Shown: positions 23,974 through 32,893, counted from the first letter of the stretch. The stretch is 38,125 nt of DNA from Desulfurococcales archaeon (GCA_015520195.1 WAQN01000095.1:1-38125); one strand, 5' to 3'. Notes: generated by a model not told the origin, from the letters alone. Program-made: numbers and translations.

Positions 23974-25935
23974 TTATTCTAGTTCCTCGATAAGATGCAG
24001 CTCTCTTCCATGACCTTTTGCAACCCTGACTATCCTGGTTCTACCAGGTATCCTCAATATGAGATCTTCATCGGGTACCGCTAAAGGGATATGCCTGTCC
24101 TCCCTGGGTAGGATCTTATAGAACATGCTTTTTAGCATCTTAGCGGTTTCCTCTAGTTTCATATCGCCTGGCTCTAGAACGGCGTATACTAGACTTCTAT
24201 CCCTAACCAGGCTTTCTGGCCCTACTATTATTAGGGGCAGTTTTTCCTCGTCCAGGGTTATTCCTAGCGTCAGGGAGACTCTTAAGGGCTTTAGATAGTT
24301 TCTCTTTCCTCTAATTATGAAGCCTCCCTTAGCGAGGTACTCTCCCGAGGGAGGAGTCTTGGATACCTGACTTCCCCAGACCCAGTAGGCTCCCATAGAC
24401 CCCAATCCTGACTTCCAGGCTTTGCTATACGCTACCGCTATTACTGCCGCATCTATTAAATCGCTCAAACTAGGCTCTCTCCCCTGCGTCTTTAGTACTA
24501 CTGCTGGAGCGCCGTGTATGTCTGCGTGTATGAATACATCGTTGTCTTCGAGGTACCTACGGACTATGCTTTCATTTTGGCTAGCATCCCTGCCACCTAT
24601 GGCGAGGAACCCATTACTAGTTATAATCCAGTGGTACCTCTCAAACCAGCGCCTTTTTCTAGCCTTAACCCTTACTGAGAGTCTTCTAGCTTTAGCTCTA
24701 ACCTCAACCTCCTCCAGCTTAGACATAACCTGTTCTCTAGCCTTGGATGCCCGTTTAGCTTTAGCCTCTAATTCTCCCGCCTCCCTGAACAACCTAACTA
24801 TTACTCGACTGGCATCTTCATCTATACCTATAGGTATGACTGCATTATCTATGGACACTTTGAATCTCCTCTTACCCACTTCAACCACTCCATTACAGTC
24901 TAGAGGGTTTCCCCCCTCGGAGAGCCTAGTTTTAACGCACGAGATCACGTATTCAAGCCATTCAAACCTCTCTGCGAGTATAGATGCCGCTCTCCTAAGC
25001 TCCTCTGCCATCTCCCTGTACCTCCTCTCAGTTTCCTCCGCCTCCCTCACACTAGCGAGTAGCCTCTCCATCTCCGCCTCTGCCACGTCTTCCCCTCTAC
25101 TCTCCCTATGGTAGAAGAAGTCGTCTAGAGCGTCATCCAGGTGATCGTAATCCACTATATCCACGTCATCTCGGAACCTCAAAGGTTTAAAGGGGTCTGC
25201 TTCGAAAGGAATCCCGCGTCTGTATACCACATATCCTCTCCCCCTCATCGCTTCACTCCATATATCACGGAGAGCGTCTACTATAGTCATTGCATCAGAT
25301 GTGGTTAAAGTTGAGGGATCCATGCCAGGCTCTAGGCCAGCTCTATAGACTGCCTCCTCAGCCACCTCTCCAGGTATGCCAGCTCCACGGATCAGCCCCC
25401 TTACGAGATCCCTCCCACTCTTCACTCTATCGAGTAAGACTCTTGGCTCTAGGGAGAGAGGATTGAGCGTGTTTAGTGGAGGAGGCTTATAGTGTACCTT
25501 CGGTTTAACAACTCTATCCCTTAAGACGTCATACCTATCAGCGGCATGTATAACCCCGTCTCCATCCACTAAAAGCAGGAACCCCCTAGGTATAAGCTCG
25601 GCGATGATGCTAAACCCGTTAGAGAAGGTGAATCTAACTATCCTATCAAACTCTAGGATCGAGGTGTCCTCTATCCTAGAACCTCTTAGGTATTTCCTGA
25701 CAAGCACTATCAGAGGATAGGGCTTATACTTGCCACTAGGCCTTAACCTCCTAGTAAAGTGAAGTCTAACGCCAGGCTCTAATACCAGGATCCTATCACC
25801 ACTCCTAGCAGACACTTTTACTAAGAATAAGCCATCCTCCCTATAGAAATTATCTAGCCTGGATCCCACTAAGACGTTTCTATTAGCATTTATCCATGAA
25901 ACGACGTCCAGTATATTCATGCTTTTTCTAGCCAA
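23974..25935 (-). CDS. rqcH: RqcH/NEMF-family ribosome quality-control protein (NFACT)
   Basis: A 653-residue NFACT protein (Rqc2/NEMF in eukaryotes, RqcH in bacteria), which binds stalled large ribosomal subunits and tRNA and adds C-terminal tails to nascent chains. The NFACT-N domain spans about 1-180 with the D-R pair D97-R98 (LEFDRIVRF) needed for tailing in RqcH. A helix-hairpin-helix-like segment (LIRGAGIPGEVAEEAVYRAG) follows near 190, then two coiled-coil arms (around 290-330 and 385-420), then the NFACT-R domain (WFERYHWIITSNGFLAIGGRDA..., about 430-540). The start given is TTG; ATG 25920 (residue 6) is an alternative. All domains are present. It is monocistronic and convergent with the small membrane gene. 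Confidence 0.94.
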   Translation of the reverse strand: MARKSMNILDVVSWINANRNVLVGSRLDNFYREDGLFLVKVSARSGDRILVLEPGVRLHFTRRLRPSGKYKPYPLIVLVRKYLRGSRIEDTSILEFDRIVRFTFSNGFSIIAELIPRGFLLLVDGDGVIHAADRYDVLRDRVVKPKVHYKPPPLNTLNPLSLEPRVLLDRVKSGRDLVRGLIRGAGIPGEVAEEAVYRAGLEPGMDPSTLTTSDAMTIVDALRDIWSEAMRGRGYVVYRRGIPFEADPFKPLRFRDDVDIVDYDHLDDALDDFFYHRESRGEDVAEAEMERLLASVREAEETERRYREMAEELRRAASILAERFEWLEYVISCVKTRLSEGGNPLDCNGVVEVGKRRFKVSIDNAVIPIGIDEDASRVIVRLFREAGELEAKAKRASKAREQVMSKLEEVEVRAKARRLSVRVKARKRRWFERYHWIITSNGFLAIGGRDASQNESIVRRYLEDNDVFIHADIHGAPAVVLKTQGREPSLSDLIDAAVIAVAYSKAWKSGLGSMGAYWVWGSQVSKTPPSGEYLAKGGFIIRGKRNYLKPLRVSLTLGITLDEEKLPLIIVGPESLVRDRSLVYAVLEPGDMKLEETAKMLKSMFYKILPREDRHIPLAVPDEDLILRIPGRTRIVRVAKGHGRELHLIEELE

Positions 25936-26089
25936 TCCAAGCCAGCCTCAATTCATTAATCGGATGCCTGAGAGCAGCTATAGATACAATATATCATAGG
26001 GATTTTTAAAATAAGTTAGTTTTGGTTAAGTTATTTGGATCCTTATCCTTGAGAGGCGGTTGTATAGGTTATGGGGGTGCTTGGTACTA

Positions 26090-26782
26090 TTATAATTCTT
26101 CTTCAAGCTCCTCCTCTTCTTCGGCAGCTTTAACTAATGCCATGATCTCACGTCTTATCCTTTCTGCCTCTCTCCTCTCAGCATTCTGGGCTCTATTCAT
26201 TATCTCTGTTATATTACTGCTTACATAGGAGTCTATGTCGTCTTCAACGTCAATCCTGGTCCTCCTGAGTATCAGGGGTGTTGGTTCCACGACAGCACCT
26301 CTTAGTATAGCTTGCCCATTTGTAGGGGTTACTAGTAGTGCCCCGACTTCTCTTCCATCTGGTAGCTTCACGACGTAGACTAGGTCTCCCGTATCTGTGT
26401 CTCCTACTCTTTCAACCTCAAATTGTATGGGGCCTGCTAGTACCTCTTCGGCCCTGCCCACAGTTTCTCTCACTATCTCTGCTACTTCCTCATCTGGTAT
26501 CCTTTTCCATGCCTGTATTTGGAGTGTGTCTAGGTTCCACTTGATCGTCCCATCCTCTATGTCGTAGTCTACAGTTATCCTTACGACATCGCCTTTATCT
26601 ACTCGAAGCTTGTTAACTAGTATCTCGAAGAGGAGCCTGTTGAGCTCGCCAGCCGCTCTGGCTACTTCACTGTTTGACAGCTCGCCGCTCTTTACTCTAT
26701 CCCTTAGCTGTGCGAATAGAACCCTCCTAACTTTATCTGCGTATGCACCAGCTATAACTGTGCCAGTCCTAAGGGTCGCCAT
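26090..26782 (-). CDS. DUF2258-like archaeal protein
   Basis: A 230-residue protein with an N-terminal helical part (AYADKVRRVLFAQLRDRVKSG, then ELNRLLFEILVNKLRVDKGD), a middle alpha/beta portion (VVRITVDYDIEDGTIKWNLD), and an acidic, coiled-coil C-terminus ending in a run of glutamates. This matches what I know of the crenarchaeal DUF2258 family (PF10015), of unknown function but suspected nucleic-acid association. It is transcribed on the minus strand with translin 82 bases upstream of it. The ATG follows GGTGGT (in AATGTGGTGGTAGTCT on the minus strand). Family call moderate, function unknown. Confidence 0.65.
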   Translation of the reverse strand: MATLRTGTVIAGAYADKVRRVLFAQLRDRVKSGELSNSEVARAAGELNRLLFEILVNKLRVDKGDVVRITVDYDIEDGTIKWNLDTLQIQAWKRIPDEEVAEIVRETVGRAEEVLAGPIQFEVERVGDTDTGDLVYVVKLPDGREVGALLVTPTNGQAILRGAVVEPTPLILRRTRIDVEDDIDSYVSSNITEIMNRAQNAERREAERIRREIMALVKAAEEEEELEEEL

Positions 26783-26864
26783 AGACTACCACCACATAAT
26801 AATATACTGTGTGAAGATTAAAAGCATAACTACTCTATGAAAAACGATGGTTACAATTATTTAC

Positions 26865-27500
26865 TTAACCCTTGAAGTCCCTGAGTAGCGCTTCAAGCCT
26901 GGACCTACTCTCGATGTCTACGAGGAAAGACTTCGTGTCATCTATTAGCCTCCTTGCAACGTCAGCCTTATGCCTGATTCCTGGAGCCAAGCCCTCAGGG
27001 TAATCTAGCCTCCTCAGCTCCATGTATATAGCCTCCATGATCGACAATAGCCTCCATGACTCGTTAATCTCGCCTCTCCTGACGTGCTCAAAAATGAGCC
27101 TCCTCAACTCGCCTACAACATCACCTAGCCCCTGAAGATAAGGCACCGGAGGGATGTCTAGACCCTTGAAACCCGGTATTTCAAGGCCCTTAACGATTGA
27201 CATAAGTATCATAGCCTCGGCGTATTCGCTTAATGCATTATAGACCATCCCAGAATAATATATCTCAGGATACGGCCTAGCCATATTGATGAGCTCTCTA
27301 GCCTTCTCACTAGCAATACTAAGATTCCTCTCAGCCTCCTCTATATCACCTTTATGCACAGAAGTCACAGACCATCCACTATACCTAATGACTTCCCTTG
27401 AAACCCTAATAGCCTTCTCCCTAACACTATCCCTCTCAGACAGATACCTATCCGCATCATCAACTATACTCCTGAGTTTATCAATTACATTATCATCCAC
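26865..27500 (-). CDS. Translin-family protein
   Basis: A 211-residue all-helical protein of the translin/TRAX family (PF01997). The C-terminal half carries the signature: YLQGLGDVVGELRRLIFEHV (about 121-140), then EINESWRLLSIMEAIYMELRRLDYPEGLAPGIRHKADVARRLI in the order seen in translin (helix, R-x-x-x-M-E-x-I-Y, then K-x-D-x-A). Acidic residues needed for RNase activity in archaeal C3PO-like complexes are plausible at E85/E88 (YNALSEYAEAM) and E131 (GELRR). Archaeal translins form hollow octamers that bind or cut RNA. The ATG follows GGTGGCTGTAAGTGG on the minus strand. Its neighbours are a DUF2258-like gene downstream and two unknown genes upstream. Confidence 0.85.
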   Translation of the reverse strand: MDDNVIDKLRSIVDDADRYLSERDSVREKAIRVSREVIRYSGWSVTSVHKGDIEEAERNLSIASEKARELINMARPYPEIYYSGMVYNALSEYAEAMILMSIVKGLEIPGFKGLDIPPVPYLQGLGDVVGELRRLIFEHVRRGEINESWRLLSIMEAIYMELRRLDYPEGLAPGIRHKADVARRLIDDTKSFLVDIESRSRLEALLRDFKG

Positions 27501-27655
27501 TTACAGCCACCACAATGGAATACCCTATAATAAGGCATTAATGTACTTAACAGTATCACATAGAAGAAGAGACTACAAGCCTAATGACAGAAGATTCAAC
27601 TATAACTATCAAGTAAGGAAGATTATGTAATATTAGGTTCTAGATAGATCTTATA

Positions 27656-27973
27656 TCATCTTCTCCACTCCCTGAACCTCCATACCTGGGGGCCGTTGAG
27701 TGACGAGTCTAATTCTCCTCTGAGATTTAGACTTATGGTATCGGCGAGTTTGAGTATGTTATCGACACTCGGGTCTCTTAGAGTCTTCCAGAGTCTTCTG
27801 GATAAATTATAGTCGAGGCGCTTAGCTTGCTTTGCAATTGATGCTAGTAGCCTCCTACCATCACTATTTAAGTATCCCTGCTTATCGAAGTATAGCCAGT
27901 AATCTGATATTAGGCGTCTTAGTGCTCGTCTAAGGTCTTCTATATCCAAGGCCGTATTGACCCTCATCCACAT
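27656..27973 (-). CDS. Small basic helical hypothetical protein
   Basis: A 105-residue, arginine-rich helical protein with no recognised domain. It begins MWMRVNTALDIEDLRRALRR and ends in an Arg/Trp tail (WRFREWRR), which would suit nucleic acid or ribosome binding, but this is only composition. The frame is closed on both sides, and a second in-frame Met (residue 3) is a possible start. It lies in a minus-strand run with translin and the 28007 gene; gaps of 33 and 155 bases separate them. Confidence 0.55.
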   Translation of the reverse strand: MWMRVNTALDIEDLRRALRRLISDYWLYFDKQGYLNSDGRRLLASIAKQAKRLDYNLSRRLWKTLRDPSVDNILKLADTISLNLRGELDSSLNGPQVWRFREWRR

Positions 27974-28006
27974 CTACATAGATTCGCTGGGCTAGCTTAT
28001 TATTCC

Positions 28007-28510
28007 TTAATCGTCCTCTTCACCCCTAATTCTAGCCTTCTGGATTTGATACATAATCTCCATTGCATACTTCAATGCCGCTTTTGCCTTTATCACCTCA
28101 ATAGTGGTATGTATATTATCAAATCTTATCTCAGCTACGCTGTTATCAGGCTTCTCCTTAACAGATAACTGTACTCTTTCATCTTCCTCGACTCCAGCCT
28201 TAGCCTGTCCTGCTTCTATCTCGCTCTTAACAGATTCAAGGTACTCTCTAACCTCTACTGGAAGGTGGCCGTCGAATTCAGGTACTACCCTTATGTATCC
28301 TTCCCCCCTATACATCTTGGCTATCCGCCTCTTACCCATCTTAACCTCCTCTACTTTCTCGTTAATGCTTAATCTGCCAGTGTCCTCTATCATGTTCAAC
28401 ATGCTTTTCAGGATTCTCAGCTCTTCTTCTACCTCCTTTATCCTGGCCCTGATCCAGTTGGCTATCTCCTCTTTACTTGCATACTCTTTTCTGGATTCTG
28501 CATGACTCAC
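28007..28510 (-). CDS. Hypothetical protein with coiled coil, divergent from SBDS operon
   Basis: About 167 residues. An N-terminal segment (EEIANWIRARIKEVEEELRILKSMLNMI) is a strong coiled coil, the middle (RIAKMYRGEGYIRVVPE, then EIRFDNIHTTIEV) is alpha/beta and contains a basic KMGKRRIAKMY stretch, and the C-terminus is a helix (KAALKYAMEIMYQIQKARI). I do not recognise it. The frame is open to TTG 28585, but that N-terminus reads like leader sequence: TTATATTTT on the minus strand near 28564-28572 predicts a transcript start near 28542, and GGGTG lies 6 bases before GTG 28510. It is divergent from SBDS, so a ribosome or RNA role is possible but unproven. Confidence 0.6.
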   Translation of the reverse strand: MSHAESRKEYASKEEIANWIRARIKEVEEELRILKSMLNMIEDTGRLSINEKVEEVKMGKRRIAKMYRGEGYIRVVPEFDGHLPVEVREYLESVKSEIEAGQAKAGVEEDERVQLSVKEKPDNSVAEIRFDNIHTTIEVIKAKAALKYAMEIMYQIQKARIRGEEDD

Positions 28511-28742
28511 TCTAGGCACCCATTGATGATTATGGCTGGCCGTGGTGTTTAGACTAGTAGCAAAATATAACACGGGTAATATCAATGTATTATCATGGAG
28601 TAGGTCGTTTATGATGGCTGTATCATGGGAGGCCTCCTTTCTAGTATTCTATATCCATATCCATCTATTCTTATAACCAGTCCATGGACGCTAATATTAC
28701 ACTTGGAGTTGTAAGTATCTGGTTGATCGTGGTGATTGTGTT

Positions 28743-29444
28743 TTGACTAAGAAGCACGATTACATTATTGCATGGATGGAGGTTAGGGGTAAGCGCTTCG
28801 AGGTGTTAGCCAGGCCTGAGTATGTGTTCAGGTACAGAGAGGGAGAAGAGCTAGATATGGATGACGTGCTATGGATAGACATAGTATACAGGGATAGTAG
28901 GAAGGGGTTAAAGGCCAGCCCTGAAGAGTTGAAGAAGGCGTTCGGCACAACAGACGTCAAGTCTATAGCTAGGAGGATCATAAGGGAGGGGGAGATTCAA
29001 CTGACAGAGGAGCAGAGGAGGAAACTATTAGAGGCTAAGAGGAGGCAGGTCATAAACTATATAGCGAGGAACGCTATAGACCCGTCAACCAACAAGCCGA
29101 TCCCAGCAACCAGGATAGAGTCCGCAATGGAGCAGTTAAGGATAGGCATAGACCTATACAAGGATCCCGAGTCACAGGCAGTAGAGATAGTCAGGAAGCT
29201 GGCTAGGGTAATGAGGATAAGGCTTGCCAAGGCACTTATAGAAGCCAGGATTCCTCCACAGTACTCGGGTAGGGTATATGGCGAGCTCCAGAGGATGGGG
29301 GAGTTAAAGAAGACGGAGTGGCTCAGCGACGGGAGTCTCAAGGTGGAGTTGGAGATACCAGCGGGGGCCCAGATAGAGGTTGTCAATAGGATACAGAATA
29401 TGACTAGGGGTCAGGCACAGATAAATGTTAAGGGTGTGTTCTAG
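28743..29444 (+). CDS. sdo1: Ribosome maturation protein SBDS/Sdo1
   Basis: A 233-residue orthologue of the Shwachman-Bodian-Diamond syndrome protein, which helps release the anti-association factor aIF6 from the large subunit. Three domains are visible: the N-terminal FYSH domain (about 1-90, with the LKKAFGTTDVKSIARRIIREGEIQ segment), a three-helix middle domain (about 95-165, LTEEQRRKLLEAKRRQVINYIARNAIDP), and a ferredoxin-like C-terminal domain (170-233). The TTG start is set by GGTGAT (28731-28736) at 6-base spacing. It opens the seven-gene run that continues with rrp4, whose ATG is the base right after its stop. Confidence 0.97.
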   Translation: MTKKHDYIIAWMEVRGKRFEVLARPEYVFRYREGEELDMDDVLWIDIVYRDSRKGLKASPEELKKAFGTTDVKSIARRIIREGEIQLTEEQRRKLLEAKRRQVINYIARNAIDPSTNKPIPATRIESAMEQLRIGIDLYKDPESQAVEIVRKLARVMRIRLAKALIEARIPPQYSGRVYGELQRMGELKKTEWLSDGSLKVELEIPAGAQIEVVNRIQNMTRGQAQINVKGVF

Positions 29445-30137
29445 ATGCAGGGCAAGGATAGAGTAATAGTGGTTCCAGGGGAGATCCTCCCAAAAGATAC
29501 CGTGGGGTCAGAACAGTACCTCATAGAGGCAGATTCAGGTAAGATGCCAGTAGTAGTAGGGCTCCTAGACATGAGGGGTGACAAGCCGTCATTCATACCC
29601 CTAAAGGGGACGTATATCCCGAAGAGGGGAGATATAGTCATTGGACTAATAGTCTCTCAGGGTGTGATGAACTGGTTCGTAGACATAAAATCACCGTATA
29701 ACGCAGTATTAAATGTCAGTGACTTCCTAGGCAGGCCATTCAACCCCATGACAGACGATATGTCTAAGATGCTACAGATAGGCGACTACATCAAGGCTAA
29801 GGTAGAGGCCTTCGACCGGTCCAGGAGCCCAGTGTTATCAGTACAGGAAGAGGGGCTTGGAAGGATAGTTGAGGGCAAGGTGATAGACGTTGACCCGACC
29901 AGGATACCCAGGATAGTCGGTAAGAAGAAGAGCATGCTATCAATGCTGATTGAGGAGACAGGCTGTGATATATACCCAGCGGTTAATGGACGAGTACATG
30001 TAAAGTGCGACAACCCGGATATGGAGGCTATAGTCATACTAGCTATTAAGAGGATAGAGAGGGAAGCACACACGGTGGGACTTACGGAGAGAATAAAGAG
30101 GTTCATAGAGGAAGAGAAGAGTATACGGGGTGTGTAA
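29445..30137 (+). CDS. rrp4: Exosome RNA-binding subunit Rrp4
   Basis: A 230-residue cap subunit of the archaeal exosome with an N-terminal domain (VVPGEILPKDT), an S1 domain (about 60-145; GDIVIGLIVSQGVMNWFVDI, and GDYIKAKVEAF) and a KH domain (about 150-225; GKKKSMLSMLIEETGCDIYPAVNGRV contains the G-K-K-K-S-M loop). It feeds single-stranded RNA into the Rrp41-Rrp42 ring. The ATG is immediately after the sdo1 stop with no gap, indicating reinitiation or coupling. No Csl4 gene is seen in the window, nor is the DnaG that associates with the exosome. Confidence 0.97.
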   Translation: MQGKDRVIVVPGEILPKDTVGSEQYLIEADSGKMPVVVGLLDMRGDKPSFIPLKGTYIPKRGDIVIGLIVSQGVMNWFVDIKSPYNAVLNVSDFLGRPFNPMTDDMSKMLQIGDYIKAKVEAFDRSRSPVLSVQEEGLGRIVEGKVIDVDPTRIPRIVGKKKSMLSMLIEETGCDIYPAVNGRVHVKCDNPDMEAIVILAIKRIEREAHTVGLTERIKRFIEEEKSIRGV

Positions 30138-30141
30138 CTAG

Positions 30142-30882
30142 ATGGCGAAGGCGGTAGAAGGGCTACGGCTGATAACAGAGGAGGGGCTTAGACATGATGG
30201 CAGGAGGCCGGATGAGCTCAGGCCTGTAAGAATGGAGGTTGGAGTCCTAGAGAACTCGGACGGCTCAGCTCTAGTCGAGTTCGGAAAAACAAAGGTTATG
30301 GCCGCAGTGTATGGGCCTAGAGAGCCGATCCAAAAATACATGGTGCTACCCGACAGGGCAGTTTTGAGGGTGAGGTACCACATGGCTCCATTCTCAACTA
30401 GTGACAGGAAGAGTCCAGCACCGTCGAGGAGAGAGATAGAGCTTTCAAAGGTTATTAGAGAAGCCCTAGAACCAGTAGTGCTCAGCGAGCAGTTCCCGAG
30501 GACAACGATAGATGTCTTTATAGAGGTTTTACAGGCTGATGGTGGGACTAGAACCGCTGGAGTCACAGCCGCTTCACTGGCATTAGCAGATGCTGGTATA
30601 CCGATGAGGGCTCTTGTAGGTGGCGTCGCTGTTGGGAAGATAGAGGGTGTACTGGTTGTCGACGTTGATGAAGTGGAGGACGGCGTGGGGGAGGCTGATC
30701 TGCCGGTAGCCGCTGCCCCTGATATAGGGTTGATAACGCTTTTCCAGTTAAACGGTGTCTTGACTAGGGAGGAGCTCGATAGAGCCCTGGAGATGGCGCT
30801 AGGGGCTATAAGGAGGATAGTGGATATGGAGAAGGAGACGTTGAAGTCTAAGTACCAGGTTGCTGGGGAGGGAGAAGAGTAG
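30142..30882 (+). CDS. rrp41: Exosome catalytic subunit Rrp41 (RNase PH)
   Basis: A 246-residue phosphorolytic 3'-5' exoribonuclease subunit; with Rrp42 it forms the hexameric ring. RNase PH domain features are [14 protein letters not shown] near the start, the RNA/phosphate-binding arginines of SRRE (R96, R97), the phosphate loop GGTRTAG (134-140) and the acidic catalytic residues D180 and D186 in [14 protein letters not shown], spaced as in the Sulfolobus enzyme. The ATG follows a GTAACTAG region 4 bases after the rrp4 stop. The stop overlaps the GTG start of rrp42 by one base. Confidence 0.97.
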   Translation: MAKAVEGLRLITEEGLRHDGRRPDELRPVRMEVGVLENSDGSALVEFGKTKVMAAVYGPREPIQKYMVLPDRAVLRVRYHMAPFSTSDRKSPAPSRREIELSKVIREALEPVVLSEQFPRTTIDVFIEVLQADGGTRTAGVTAASLALADAGIPMRALVGGVAVGKIEGVLVVDVDEVEDGVGEADLPVAAAPDIGLITLFQLNGVLTREELDRALEMALGAIRRIVDMEKETLKSKYQVAGEGEE

Positions 30883-31721
30883 TGAGCATGACGCCTTATA
30901 GGTTACCCGTGATCCCCTCTATAAAGAAGGAGACGTATCTATCCATATACAGTAAGGGCTTGAGGCTAGATAAGCGGGACCTAATTACCCCGAGGAGGGT
31001 CTCTATAGAAACCGGGGTTATAGAGAAGGCCGAGGGCTCAGCCCTGGTTAGGCTAGGGAATACACAGGTGATGGCTGGGGTTAAGGTAGACGTAGGATCA
31101 CCCTTTAGGGACACACCAGACCAAGGGGTGCTAACCGTACATGCAGAGTTCGTCCCACTCGCATCACCCATATTCGAACCCGGACCCCCTGATGAGAATG
31201 CAGTCGAACTAGCTAGGGTTATAGATAGGAGCCTACGCGAGGTTGGGGTGATAGATCTCAAATCACTAGCCATAAGGCCTGGGGATAAGGTATGGATAGT
31301 CTGGATCGACATATACGTTTTAGACCATGACGGCAATCTATTCGATGCTAGCATGCTGGCGACCATGGCGGCATTATACGATACTAGATTACCGGACTAT
31401 GAGGAGTACGAGACGGGGGAGATAGAGCTAATACGTGATAGGAGAACCGATGGTTTAAAGATAAATCACACGGTAGTCACTGTTACAACGGCTAAGATAG
31501 GGGACTTCATCATAGTAGATCCAAACTTCGACGAGGAGAGCATAGCCGATACAAGACTGGTAGTTGCAGTGGATGAGGCCAAGAGGATAGTAGGGGCTCA
31601 AAAAACCGGGGATCACGGGTTAACGAGGGAAGAGTTATCAAGGGCAATAGACGTCTCAATGAAAGCGGCGGAAGTCTATTTTAATGCCCTAGAGGAGGCC
31701 ATAGGGAGAAGGGTGAGATAG
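30882..31721 (+). CDS. rrp42: Exosome subunit Rrp42 (non-catalytic RNase PH)
   Basis: A 279-residue RNase PH-like partner of Rrp41. It has the RNase PH strands (GLRLDKRDLITPRRV, then GSALVRLGNTQVMAGVK) and a longer C-terminal region than Rrp41, while the acidic catalytic set is replaced, as expected for the structural Rrp42. GTG 30882 overlaps the rrp41 stop by one base and has GGAGGGAG (30867-30874) at 7-base spacing; the ATG two codons on is an alternative with poor spacing. The L37Ae gene starts one base after its stop. Confidence 0.97.
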   Translation: MSMTPYRLPVIPSIKKETYLSIYSKGLRLDKRDLITPRRVSIETGVIEKAEGSALVRLGNTQVMAGVKVDVGSPFRDTPDQGVLTVHAEFVPLASPIFEPGPPDENAVELARVIDRSLREVGVIDLKSLAIRPGDKVWIVWIDIYVLDHDGNLFDASMLATMAALYDTRLPDYEEYETGEIELIRDRRTDGLKINHTVVTVTTAKIGDFIIVDPNFDEESIADTRLVVAVDEAKRIVGAQKTGDHGLTREELSRAIDVSMKAAEVYFNALEEAIGRRVR

Positions 31722-31722
31722 G

Positions 31723-31989
31723 ATGGGTAGGACGAAGATCGTGGGGCCAGCTGGCAGGTATGGGCCCAGGTATGGGGTTAGCGTGAGGAAGCGCGTTAGA
31801 GACGTACTAGTGAAGAGATACCAGAAGCACCAATGCCCATTCTGCGGCTCAACAGGGACGGTTAAAAGAGTATCAGTAGGCCTCTGGACGTGTAGGAAAT
31901 GCGGGACTACATGGGCGGGGGCGGCGTATACTCCAAGATCAGGGCTAGCCCCCTACTTTGCCAGGAAGTATATAGTAAAACAGGGATAA
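31723..31989 (+). CDS. rpl37ae: Large-subunit ribosomal protein L37Ae (eL43)
   Basis: An 88-residue zinc-ribbon ribosomal protein. The C4 ribbon is CPFCGSTG (C38, C41) and CRKCG (C57, C60) with C-x2-C spacing at each end, followed by the AGAAYTP segment characteristic of L37Ae/eL43. The basic N-terminal tail (MGRTKIVGPAGRYGPRYG) binds rRNA. The ATG lies one base after rrp42, with a run of GGGAGAAGGG upstream. Its place inside the exosome operon is usual for archaea. Confidence 0.97.
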   Translation: MGRTKIVGPAGRYGPRYGVSVRKRVRDVLVKRYQKHQCPFCGSTGTVKRVSVGLWTCRKCGTTWAGAAYTPRSGLAPYFARKYIVKQG

Positions 31990-31995
31990 TAGGGG

Positions 31996-32550
31996 TTGGG
32001 AGGCAAGGTTAGACCCATTATAATAACCACGAGCAGGCGTCCTAGCCCTAGGACTAGGTCTCTAGTCAAGGATCTAGTCAGAGTAATCCCGTCGGCAACT
32101 AGGATCACTAGAGGCCATCTTACAATGGAGGAGCTGGCCAGAGACGCTATATTACTAGGGGCTAATAGAGTAGCTATAATTGGGGAGAGGCGGGGTAACC
32201 CCAGTATAATAAGATTCTATGAACCTAGAACAAGCCCCCTAAGTTTAGGTAATATAGCCACGATACTAATTAGAGGAGTAACACTAGCCAGGGAAGCTGG
32301 AAACACCTATCCCCCTGCCAACATTAAAATACTATCAGTGCAGCCAGACCCCACCGACTTAACTGAGGAGCTAGCCGAAGCCTTACTTGTAGCATTAAAC
32401 GCTAGAATCGGGGATAAAGGAGATGTCGTCGCAAAACTTGAATATAGGAATGGCGAGGCTCTATTATACTTCACATATAAGGGCCGTAGCGTGGGCCCGA
32501 GACTTAGGGTGGCTAAGCCGAGGAACCCATTAAAGGTGGCTGAGACTTGA
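31996..32550 (+). CDS. Brix-domain ribosome biogenesis protein (Imp4-like)
   Basis: A 184-residue archaeal Brix-domain protein. IIITTSRRPSPRTRSLVKDL is the family's first sigma70-like strand and helix, followed by LLGANRVAIIGERRGNPS and the C-terminal FTYKGRSVGPRLRVAKP. These proteins bind pre-rRNA or 5S RNP assembly intermediates. The start is TTG at 31996, with GGGAT at 8-base spacing from it. Its TGA stop overlaps the TTG start of pcc1 by four bases (TTGA). Confidence 0.9.
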   Translation: MGGKVRPIIITTSRRPSPRTRSLVKDLVRVIPSATRITRGHLTMEELARDAILLGANRVAIIGERRGNPSIIRFYEPRTSPLSLGNIATILIRGVTLAREAGNTYPPANIKILSVQPDPTDLTEELAEALLVALNARIGDKGDVVAKLEYRNGEALLYFTYKGRSVGPRLRVAKPRNPLKVAET

Positions 32551-32792
32551 GGGCTGAGATAAAAATATGCATTGGCGGGGAGGTGGAGGCCCTGATTAAT
32601 GCCCTGCTAGCTGAAGTCAATCAACCAGCACCAGAAAGGGGTATGGTGAACTTGTCAAGGGGTGATGGCTGCCTTATGTTATACATAGAGGCTAGAGACC
32701 TGAGCAGCCTAAGAGCACTGGTAAGCTCCTACCTATACCTAATCCACGCCGCTTACTCAACTCTGACAGAATTAAGGAATAGCACTCAATAA
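32547..32792 (+). CDS. pcc1: KEOPS subunit Pcc1
   Basis: An 81-residue protein consistent with Pcc1, the dimerising KEOPS subunit that links Kae1 complexes and is needed for the tRNA threonylcarbamoyl-adenosine (t6A) modification. It has the short beta-beta-alpha-beta-beta-alpha layout (INALLAEV helix, then MVNLSRGDGCLMLYIEARD and SLRALVSSYLYLIHAAYSTL). The start TTG overlaps the Brix stop, indicating translational coupling. It closes the operon; a gap of about 100 bases follows. Call rests partly on position, since Pcc1 is conserved at this place. Confidence 0.8.
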   Translation: MRAEIKICIGGEVEALINALLAEVNQPAPERGMVNLSRGDGCLMLYIEARDLSSLRALVSSYLYLIHAAYSTLTELRNSTQ

Positions 32793-32893
32793 AGCTTGGA
32801 CAGCCTTAAACGAAGAGATAATATCTCGGAGCACATTATAATCCTAAATAGAATATAGCGTCATACATAACTGGCTATGAGGTGTATTATTAG

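Noticed and set aside
32815-32827. GAGATA-A-TATCTC palindrome after pcc1
   Set aside because: The one-base spacer cannot form a hairpin of use and the arms are short; likely chance in AT-rich sequence.
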